A stretch of DNA of 12,843 bases from Ignavibacteria bacterium (GTDB taxonomy: Bacteria > Bacteroidota > Ignavibacteria > Ignavibacteriales > Melioribacteraceae), in assembly GCA_027347545.1 (NCBI GenBank), contig DAIEQT010000225.1, forward strand, positions 1 through 12,843. The letters run 5' to 3'. This document shows, piece by piece, positions 6,629-12,330 of the stretch. The number at the start of each line of letters is the position of its first letter. The first letter of the stretch is position 1. A model generated the notes under the pieces. That model worked only from the letters and a program-made list of their open reading frames with translations, had not been told where the DNA came from and made no database searches. Position numbers and translations under genes: made by a program.

Positions 6629-7570
6629 ATGAAACGAAAAGACTTTTTAAAGAAAACTGTACTTGCCGCCGGCGCGACTTTCCTTTCTCCATTGTTTGTA
6701 AATAGCGACAGCGAAGCCAAACCGCTTGTTAAGTTAAATTACAAACCCGAACCATCAAATTGGAACAACGACCAGCTAACTTTAGCTTGGATTGGTCACT
6801 CTACAATTCTAATCAACATTTTTGGTAAGTGGATTATTACCGATCCGGTTTTGTTTGAGCGAATTGGAGTATATTTTTTTGGTGGCAGTCTCGGTCCGGC
6901 GCGCTTAACTCCACCAGCTTTGCACTCGCATGAATTTCCCAAGCCAGATATTATTTTGCTCTCACACGCGCACATGGACCACATGGATTATCCTTCTCTA
7001 AAATTCTTTACGGAGAAATATCCAAACCAAATTGATGTGATTACTGCATACTTAACCAAAGATGTTATCGAAGATCTTGATTGGAAATCCATAAATGTAA
7101 TGGACTGGAATGACGAATTAACTTTGCAAGGAATTAGATTTCGTGCGAATGAGATAAAACATTTCGGCTGGCGTTTTCCGTGGGAACGCGACCGCTCACG
7201 TGGTTATATGAAAGATGGAAGAAGTTTCAATTCATACGTGATTGATTATAACGGCAAGAAAATTTTGTTTGGCGGCGATACGGCGATGACGAACAAATTT
7301 CAGAACTTGAAAAGCGAAAACATTGATGTAGCTATTATGCCGATCGGCGCTTACAATCCTTGGGTGAGAAATCACTGCAATCCGGAAGAAGCGTTGAAAA
7401 TGTCTTCTGAAATCGGCGCAAAATATTTTATACCGATTCACACCAAAACTTTTAAGCAAAGCAACGAGCCGTTTGCAGAAGCAATAGATTGGATGAAACG
7501 CGACTCTACAAAATTCAATATCAAAATTGGATTAGAAGAAATCGGGCAAACGTTTGTACTGAATTCTTAA
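6629..7570 (+). CDS. Metallo-beta-lactamase-fold hydrolase (UlaG/NAPE-PLD-like), probably exported
   Basis: The 313-residue protein has a full MBL-fold metal site: GHSTILIN at 56-63, the HxHxDH motif His113-Ala-His115-Met-Asp117-His118, His178 in EIKHFGWRFP, Asp217 in GGDTAM and His271 in IPIHTKTF. The overall layout (TDPVL after the first strand, 'MPIGAY' before the last) is that of UlaG-like and NAPE-phospholipase D-like enzymes, which hydrolyse lactones or phosphodiesters; the substrate cannot be told. The N-terminus (KRKDFLKK followed by a hydrophobic stretch, AAGATFLSPLF) resembles a Tat signal with Arg-Lys in place of the twin Arg, so it may be exported folded with its metals. No good Shine-Dalgarno site precedes the ATG. 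The 44-base gap upstream shows no confident promoter, so it may be read with the DUF4926 gene. Confidence 0.88.
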   Translation: MKRKDFLKKTVLAAGATFLSPLFVNSDSEAKPLVKLNYKPEPSNWNNDQLTLAWIGHSTILINIFGKWIITDPVLFERIGVYFFGGSLGPARLTPPALHSHEFPKPDIILLSHAHMDHMDYPSLKFFTEKYPNQIDVITAYLTKDVIEDLDWKSINVMDWNDELTLQGIRFRANEIKHFGWRFPWERDRSRGYMKDGRSFNSYVIDYNGKKILFGGDTAMTNKFQNLKSENIDVAIMPIGAYNPWVRNHCNPEEALKMSSEIGAKYFIPIHTKTFKQSNEPFAEAIDWMKRDSTKFNIKIGLEEIGQTFVLNS

Positions 7571-7706
7571 TAGAACGCAGATGACACACCCGCCCGACTA
7601 CTCGCCTCGCTAAGACGAGTCGAAGCGGGCGTAGTTCGAGGCGGGGATTAAACGGATTTACGCTGATCAGCGATTATCAGTGTCATCCGCGTAATCAGCG
7701 TTCTAT
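7570..7706. repeat. Composite palindromic intergenic repeat between convergent genes
   Basis: The outer arms ATAGAACGC (7570-7578) and GCGTTCTAT (7698-7706) are exact inverted copies. A second pair, ATGACAC (7581-7587) and GTGTCAT (7680-7686), lies inside. The right half also holds a perfect 12-bp palindrome, CGCTGATCAGCG (7661-7672). The words GCAGAT, CGGATT and GCTGAT are reminiscent of dispersed repeats I associate with Bacteroidota genomes. The left arm starts at the last base of the hydrolase TAA and the right arm contains the TAG of the aminotransferase. It probably works as a bidirectional terminator or mRNA end. Copies elsewhere would define it as a repeat family; that needs the genome. 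Confidence 0.75.
7589..7646. repeat. GC-rich palindromic insert inside the repeat
   Basis: This 58-base block is far richer in GC than its surroundings. It opens with CCCGCC and closes with GGCGGG(G), continues inwards with GACTAC against GTAGTTC (one bulge), and contains further pairing arms (CGCCCG 7591-7596 with CGGGCG 7626-7631; ACTCG 7600-7604 with CGAGT 7616-7620). The bases on each side (ATGACACA and ATTAAACGG) read as one continuous repeat if the block is removed, so it looks like a second palindromic element inserted into the first. Confidence 0.6.
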
Positions 7707-8824
7707 TTCTTGAGAACATCTTTTAGAGAGTTCACGCAATAATCCACCAGCTTATCATTCGAGTTATAACCCATCAAACCAATGCGCCAAACTTTGCCAG
7801 CCAGTTCGCCAAGACCGGCACCAATTTCTAAGTTATGTTTTGTAAGAAGCTCCGTTCTAACTTTTGCTTCATCAACTCCTTCCGGAACTGCAATGGCTAA
7901 CAAATGTGGAATTCTTTCTTCGGCGGGAACAATTGGTTCGAGATACAATTCATCCTTTAACCGTTTAATTAATTTTGCGCTGTTCTCCTTGTGCCGCCGC
8001 CAGGCGTTTTCAATTCCTTCTTCTTTTAGAATGCGCAACGCTTCATGCAATCCGTAATATTGATTTGCCGGAGCCGTGTGATGATATGCTCGCTTGCCCG
8101 GTCCCTGCCAGTAACTTTCGAGCAAATTAAAATCGTTAAACCAACTTCTGATTGGAGTTTTCCGACTTTTGATATGGGCAACTGCTCTTTCACTAAAACT
8201 AACCGGCGACATTCCGGCAACACAAGCCAGACCTTTTTGCGAACAAGAGTAAACTGCGTCAAGCTTCCATTCTTCAACAAGAACATCTGTAGCGCCGAGC
8301 GAAGTAACAACATCTGCAATAACGAGCGCGTTATGTTTGTGCGCAATCTCCGAAAGAACTTTCACATTTGATAACGCTCCGGTTGAAGTCTCCGCATGAA
8401 CGAACGCTACAACTTTTGTATCCGGATTTGCATTCAGCGCATCTTCCAATTTTTGCGGATCGGTTGCTCTGCCCCAAGTTTCTTTAACAACAATTGCCTC
8501 TCCGCCAATCTTCTCAACTATTTGAACCATTCGGTTTGCAAAATAGCCGCCAACACAAACAACAACTTTGTCGCCGGGCTCAATCATATTTACCAAGCAC
8601 GATTCCATTCCTAGCGAACCGGGTCCCGATAAAACAAAAGTATGTTCGCTTTCAGTTTTAAATGTGTATTTAAGAAGCAACTTAATTTCATCCATCAACT
8701 CAATGAACTGCGGATCGAGATGACCGAGTGTTGGTTTGGAAAGCGCTTCTAAAACTTTTGGATGAACATTTGCGGGACCGGGTCCCATCAAAATTCTAGT
8801 TATAGGTTTGAATGAATTGCTCAT
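7703..8824 (-). CDS. Alanine/serine-glyoxylate aminotransferase (AGXT-like)
   Basis: The 373-residue protein is a fold-type I PLP enzyme of class V. PLP is expected on Lys197 (CSQKGL), with Asp171 (VIADVVTSLG) under the pyridine ring and Arg347 (KVWRIGLMGYN) holding the substrate carboxylate. MGPGPANV at 13-20, SGPGSLGMES at 66-75 and YHHTAPANQYYGL at 247-259 are typical of the AGXT/SGAT group. It moves an amino group from alanine or serine to glyoxylate, giving glycine. It is the last gene of a four-gene operon, 9 bases after the aldolase stop, with AAGGAAACC before its ATG. Next to a HOGA1-like aldolase, whose products are pyruvate and glyoxylate, it would detoxify the glyoxylate. The phosphonate and photorespiratory relatives are alternatives, but no such genes are nearby. 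Its TAG stop lies within the palindromic repeat. Confidence 0.93.
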   Translation of the reverse strand: MSNSFKPITRILMGPGPANVHPKVLEALSKPTLGHLDPQFIELMDEIKLLLKYTFKTESEHTFVLSGPGSLGMESCLVNMIEPGDKVVVCVGGYFANRMVQIVEKIGGEAIVVKETWGRATDPQKLEDALNANPDTKVVAFVHAETSTGALSNVKVLSEIAHKHNALVIADVVTSLGATDVLVEEWKLDAVYSCSQKGLACVAGMSPVSFSERAVAHIKSRKTPIRSWFNDFNLLESYWQGPGKRAYHHTAPANQYYGLHEALRILKEEGIENAWRRHKENSAKLIKRLKDELYLEPIVPAEERIPHLLAIAVPEGVDEAKVRTELLTKHNLEIGAGLGELAGKVWRIGLMGYNSNDKLVDYCVNSLKDVLKK

Positions 8825-8833
8825 ACGGTTTCC

Positions 8834-9718
8834 TTATAATAATCCGGCTTCTGTTAAAATATTTTTCAATAATTCTTTATCACTTTCTTGCAATGGCGAA
8901 AGCGGCAAGCGTGGTTCACCACCAAAATAGCCAAGCATATCAAGCGCTGCTTTAAGTCCGGCAACGCCATACTTAGCAGTTATTACTTTGTTAACCGGAA
9001 GCAATTTCTGCTGAAGCTTTAACGCTTCGGTATGATTTCCCTCTTCAACAAATTTCTGAATCCTTACACATTCATTAGGGGCAATGTTAGCCAGTGCTAG
9101 AATTCCGCCAACAGCACCAACACTTAAACTTGTATATAGAACCGAGCCGGTTCCGATAATTGTAGAAAAGTTTTTGTCTGTCATTGAAACAAGTTCGGCA
9201 GTCTGGCGTAAATTCTCAGCACTGTTTTTTATTCCCACAATGTTTGGATGCATTGAAAGCTTAGCAACAGTTTCCGCTTCAATATCTACACCGGTAAACT
9301 TTGGAACATTGTAGATAATTACAGGGATGCTTGTTCTATCAGCCACGGCAAAAAAGTATTTAATATATGCAGCCGGTTTCATTTCGGATTTGTAGAATGA
9401 CGGCGTAAGTATCAGCGCATAATCAGCTCCACGCTCTGCGGAATCATTAGTCAGCGAAATTGTATCTCTGACCGAATCACTTCCCGTTCCGGCAATTAAA
9501 AGTTTTTCTTCGGAAATATTTCTCTTAACTGCCTCTACCAATTTTAATTTTTCTTCGCGAGTTATAAAAACACTCTCGCCATTGGAACCCATTACAACGT
9601 AACCGCTTAACTCCGTTTTATTCCATTTAGATAAATTTTCGGCGAGTTTATCAAATGCTATTTCATCATTCAGAAATGGTGTAGCAATTGGGGGCATTAT
9701 GCCGTAAAGTTTTTTCAT
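8834..9718 (-). CDS. DapA-family aldolase, probably 4-hydroxy-2-oxoglutarate aldolase (HOGA1-like)
   Basis: The 294-residue protein is a class I aldolase of the dihydrodipicolinate synthase family: Schiff-base Lys164 (GIKNSAEN), Tyr136 (IIYNVP) and the carboxylate-binding GSNGE at 44-48. Three points argue against true DapA. GSNGE replaces DapA's GTTGE. The Arg that binds aspartate semialdehyde in DapA (NVPSRTG) is Phe141 here (NVPKFTG). The segments GYVVMGSNGE, MHPNIVGIKNS and GLKAALDMLGYFGGEPRLPL correspond closely, as I remember it, to human mitochondrial HOGA1. That enzyme splits 4-hydroxy-2-oxoglutarate into pyruvate and glyoxylate, the last carbon-cleaving step of hydroxyproline breakdown. 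The neighbours agree: a proline dehydrogenase-family gene lies 12 bases upstream and an AGXT-like aminotransferase 9 bases downstream. AAGGAATTAAA precedes the ATG. N-acetylneuraminate or sugar-acid lyases are less likely alternatives. Confidence 0.85.
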   Translation of the reverse strand: MKKLYGIMPPIATPFLNDEIAFDKLAENLSKWNKTELSGYVVMGSNGESVFITREEKLKLVEAVKRNISEEKLLIAGTGSDSVRDTISLTNDSAERGADYALILTPSFYKSEMKPAAYIKYFFAVADRTSIPVIIYNVPKFTGVDIEAETVAKLSMHPNIVGIKNSAENLRQTAELVSMTDKNFSTIIGTGSVLYTSLSVGAVGGILALANIAPNECVRIQKFVEEGNHTEALKLQQKLLPVNKVITAKYGVAGLKAALDMLGYFGGEPRLPLSPLQESDKELLKNILTEAGLL

Positions 9719-9730
9719 TTTAATTCCTTT

Positions 9731-10660
9731 TTAAGAGAACATGTTCTTTAATACAAACCAAACGTTTGCCGGGCGCTCGGCAAGGCGACGCATATACCAA
9801 GGATACCAAAATTTGCCGTAGCTAATTAGAACGCGCATTGTGTAACCACGATCGACTAAATCTTTTTGCTTTTCTTTTTTGATTCCATAGAGCATCTGGA
9901 ATTCCAACTTATCCTTACGAATATTATTCTGCTTAGACCACTTAATTAACGAGTAAACTATGTTCTCATCGTGCGTTCCAAAAGCGACACGTATTTTATC
10001 TTCGCCGGCTGCGGCTAAAAGAATTTTTGCCAGATTCGTATAATTCTCATCTACATCCTTCTTTTTTGCAAAGACAATTTCCGGGGATTCTTTATACGCA
10101 CCTTTCACCAGACGAATATTAGCGCCGATCTCAATCAACTCTTTAATATCTTTTTCTGTGCGAAACAGATATGCTTGCAAACATAGACCGACATTATCAA
10201 TTTCATTTTTTATTTTCTTGTAGAACTCAATAGTCTTTTGTGTGTAAGCGCTGCCTTCCATATCAATCCAAACTACATTACCAAGTTTCTCTTTTGCTTT
10301 CTGAGCGATCTGCTTGAAGCGGTCATGAGTTTCTTCTTCGGATAAATCAAAGCCAAGCTGAGTTAGTTTGAGAGAAATTTCTATGTTGAGTTTTTTTTCG
10401 GCAACGCTGTCTATCAACTTTAAGTATTTTCCGCAAACCTCACAGCCTTCATCTAAATTTGTGATATTCTCGCCGAGATGTGTAAAAACGGTTGGAATTC
10501 CGAGTAAATCGAAACGGCTGGCTGCCTTGAGAGCATCCTCCGAATTTTCACCGGGCATAAATTTTTTAACGGCTTTTTTTACAAACTTCCATGAGGGCAC
10601 TTTCCCCCTCATTCGTTTATTTTCCGACATCCACAAAAGAACAGTACGTGAGAAACTCAT
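9731..10660 (-). CDS. Proline dehydrogenase family FAD enzyme, possibly hydroxyproline dehydrogenase
   Basis: From ATG 10660 the protein has 309 residues, the size of monofunctional bacterial PRODH (a FAD beta/alpha barrel). Family marks are Lys98 in SLKLTQLGFD, Asp133 in WIDMEGS, Arg183 and Lys186 in IRLVKGAY, His230 in FGTHDEN, FQMLYG at 254-259, and the substrate-carboxylate pair Arg291-Arg292 with Glu295 in MRRLAERPANVWF. PRODH oxidises L-proline to pyrroline-5-carboxylate and passes electrons to quinone. Thirteen residues before the Arg pair, where proline-specific enzymes have Tyr (Tyr540 of E. coli PutA), this one has Leu278 (RVLISYG). The same Tyr is replaced (by Ser) in mammalian PRODH2, which prefers hydroxyproline. 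With the neighbours this suggests hydroxyproline as substrate. ATG 10660 is chosen over TTG 10663 because AAAGGA is spaced for it. No ALDH domain is fused. Confidence 0.9.
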   Translation of the reverse strand: MSFSRTVLLWMSENKRMRGKVPSWKFVKKAVKKFMPGENSEDALKAASRFDLLGIPTVFTHLGENITNLDEGCEVCGKYLKLIDSVAEKKLNIEISLKLTQLGFDLSEEETHDRFKQIAQKAKEKLGNVVWIDMEGSAYTQKTIEFYKKIKNEIDNVGLCLQAYLFRTEKDIKELIEIGANIRLVKGAYKESPEIVFAKKKDVDENYTNLAKILLAAAGEDKIRVAFGTHDENIVYSLIKWSKQNNIRKDKLEFQMLYGIKKEKQKDLVDRGYTMRVLISYGKFWYPWYMRRLAERPANVWFVLKNMFS

Positions 10661-10703
10661 CAAGTTCCTTTCGTTTTATTTTGATAAAACTTTTTGAGGA
10701 TTT

Positions 10704-11756
10704 TTAACGAAGAATAAATCCTTTTCCCATCGGATCATCCGGGTTTATATAAAATGTATTTTTACCGGTGATGAAAGCATTACCCTCAACTTCCGGAATG
10801 ACGGCATCGTACTCGCCAAACTTTGTTTCTTCGATAATCTTTGCTGAAAACTTCGTTCCAATAATACTTTCAATTACCATTGGAGTGTTGAATGTTAATT
10901 CTTTCTTTGTGTAATGTAACGCAGCCCGAGCACTTACTCCGGTTCCGGTTGGACTTCTATCAACTTCACCTTCAGCGAAGATACAAACATTTCTACTGCA
11001 TGTACCTTCAGATAGCGGTGCACCGTAAAATATTGTTCCGTATAAAAAGCTTAGATCGTCATCAAACGGATGTTTGATCGCAAAGTTTTTCATTACCGCG
11101 CGTTTAATCATCATGCCTTTTTCAATCAACTCTCTAAATTCACTCTCGTGCATTGTAAGCCCAAGCTGATCTGCTTTTACAAAAGCATAGAAAGCGCCGC
11201 CGAAAGCGACATCAAATTTAATCTTGCCGAGAGATGGAACATCAACTATTTGATCTTGCAACAAGACAAAAGATGGCACGTTATGAAAGTAAACTGACTC
11301 AACCTTTCCGCTCTTAATTTTTGCGTAAGAAGTAATCAGCCCGGCAGGTGAATCAATTTTGATTTGCGTAACCGGCTCAACCATTTCGAACATTCCGGTT
11401 TCCAAAACGACAGTTGTAACAGCAATTATTCCATGCCCGCACATTGTACTGTAGCCTTCGTTGTGCATAAAGATTACGCCAAAGTCTGCTTCGTTGGAAA
11501 CGGGAGGAGTGATTATACAGCCGTACATATCTGCATGACCGCGCGGTTCAAACATTAAGGCGGTTCTGTAATGATCAAGGTTTTCCTTCATGTAACGGCG
11601 CTTCTCTAAAATGGTCGCTCCTTTAATTTCCGGCAAACCGCTTAAAATAATTCTTAGCGGTTCGCCCGCTGCATGAGCATCAATTGTTTCTATTTCCAGC
11701 CAGTCGTCCGGATGATTCCAGTCTGCTATTTTTTTGAAGTGATTAGTAAAAGACAT
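10704..11756 (-). CDS. Proline racemase-fold enzyme, probably trans-3-hydroxy-L-proline dehydratase
   Basis: The 350-residue protein is a full-length member of the proline racemase family. The first catalytic Cys is kept (Cys106 in STMCGHG) but the second is Thr270 (DRSPTGTGVSAR). Proline racemase and 4-hydroxyproline 2-epimerase need both Cys; the Cys/Thr pair marks trans-3-hydroxy-L-proline dehydratases such as human L3HYPDH (Cys104/Thr273). These remove water to give pyrroline-2-carboxylate, which a reductase turns into proline. HNEGYSTMCGHG, at 98-109, is also typical. The gene heads a run of four genes on the minus strand, 43 bases before the dehydrogenase, with GGAGAG about 11 bases before its ATG. 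Its presence implies that the cell meets 3- and 4-hydroxyproline together, as in collagen. The reductase for its product is not in the window. Confidence 0.9.
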   Translation of the reverse strand: MSFTNHFKKIADWNHPDDWLEIETIDAHAAGEPLRIILSGLPEIKGATILEKRRYMKENLDHYRTALMFEPRGHADMYGCIITPPVSNEADFGVIFMHNEGYSTMCGHGIIAVTTVVLETGMFEMVEPVTQIKIDSPAGLITSYAKIKSGKVESVYFHNVPSFVLLQDQIVDVPSLGKIKFDVAFGGAFYAFVKADQLGLTMHESEFRELIEKGMMIKRAVMKNFAIKHPFDDDLSFLYGTIFYGAPLSEGTCSRNVCIFAEGEVDRSPTGTGVSARAALHYTKKELTFNTPMVIESIIGTKFSAKIIEETKFGEYDAVIPEVEGNAFITGKNTFYINPDDPMGKGFILR

Positions 11757-11840
11757 TAATTAATCCACTCTCCGCGATTTTCAGTCCTATAATTTTGGAG
11801 CCATAAAAGTTTTAATCCATCGGCACTATCATACCGGAAT

Positions 11841-11848
11841 CAAAATTA
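11841..11848 (-). promoter_or_regulatory. Candidate -7 element for the hydroxyproline operon
   Basis: The minus strand reads TAATTTTG, a match to TAnnTTTG. It lies just downstream of the 96-residue gene and would start RNA about 80 bases before the ATG at 11756. No good -33 is present at 19 bases. The rest of the 104-base gap shows no terminator or operator that I can support, so read-through from the 96-residue gene is equally possible. Confidence 0.28.
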
Positions 11849-11860
11849 AAGCGCCTCAGA

Positions 11861-12151
11861 CTATTCGTAATAAACCGGCTCACCGAGTTCCTTGAATGAG
11901 AACTTTGCAAGAATATGGTGACCATCAAAATCAATTACACGCAAATAGTCTTCTTGTTTTACATCTTCCATCACAGCATCATAGTGATGACCGTACTTTT
12001 GTTTAGCTAGATATTCGGGGATTTCGAAAGCGATAAATTTTTTGATTCCCTTTGAATGCAATCTGTTAATGAGGTAAGGATTTGTTAGAGAGTCATAAGT
12101 AGTAAGAATTACGATTGGACCTGAACCGGTGAAATAAATACCAGCTTTCAT
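11861..12151 (-). CDS. Conserved-looking 96-residue protein of unknown function
   Basis: I do not recognise a named family. The protein is cytoplasmic, with no signal peptide or membrane segment. It looks like a small alpha/beta domain: a first strand with GSGPIVILTTYDSL (9-22), a helix (NPYLINRLHSKGIKKF), a second strand FIAFEIPEYLAKQ, a HHYDAVMEDVK stretch around 55-65, then VIDFDGHHILAKFSF and an ELGEPVYYE end. The His pair and acidic residues could bind a ligand or metal, but nothing proves it. The ORF is convincing as a gene: AAAGGAGG, a full match to the anti-Shine-Dalgarno sequence, sits 6 bases before the ATG, and a sigma-70-like promoter lies about 70 bases upstream. It lies between an M24 peptidase gene and the hydroxyproline operon, which is the only hint to its role. 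Confidence 0.75.
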   Translation of the reverse strand: MKAGIYFTGSGPIVILTTYDSLTNPYLINRLHSKGIKKFIAFEIPEYLAKQKYGHHYDAVMEDVKQEDYLRVIDFDGHHILAKFSFKELGEPVYYE

Positions 12152-12157
12152 TTTGCA

Positions 12158-12165
12158 CCTCCTTT
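12158..12165 (-). promoter_or_regulatory. Perfect ribosome binding site of the 96-residue gene
   Basis: AAAGGAGG on the minus strand, followed by TGCAAA and the ATG at 12151. It is the strongest Shine-Dalgarno site in the window and settles the start codon; it suggests high expression. Confidence 0.85.
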
Positions 12166-12219
12166 CACTTTACAATCTTTACGGTTAAAATTGCTACAGT
12201 AAAAGAGATACCGCAATGA

Positions 12220-12248
12220 AATTTATCAGAAGACTTACTTAGAGTCAA
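12220..12248 (-). promoter_or_regulatory. Candidate promoter of the 96-residue gene
   Basis: On the minus strand TTGACT (12243-12248), a 17-base spacer and TAAATT (12220-12225) resemble a sigma-70 promoter. The same region also reads TTG-N20-TAAATTTC, close to the Bacteroidota form. RNA would begin near 12212, about 60 bases before the ATG. The rest of the gap from 12152 to 12330 is AT-rich and shows nothing else I can name. Confidence 0.5.
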
Positions 12249-12330
12249 CGTAATTATTGCTTGTTATGCTAACAGAAAAAAACTTACAAACACTACTCTA
12301 ACTTAAACTCATCCTTAAAATAAAAAGAAA

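Noticed and set aside
7661..7672. CGCTGATCAGCG as a regulator binding site
   Set aside because: It lies between two convergent gene ends and belongs to the palindromic repeat, so an operator role is unlikely.
8045..8371. Open frame on the plus strand inside the aminotransferase gene
   Set aside because: It is antisense to a clear enzyme gene, has no ribosome binding site and no recognisable protein pattern. The same holds for other opposite-strand frames, for example at 2752-2982, 10368-10697 and 11070-11297.
8834..9718. Dihydrodipicolinate synthase (dapA)
   Set aside because: The DapA substrate Arg is Phe and GTTGE is GSNGE, and the neighbours belong to imino acid breakdown, not lysine synthesis.
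10704..11756. Proline racemase or 4-hydroxyproline 2-epimerase
   Set aside because: The second catalytic Cys is Thr270.
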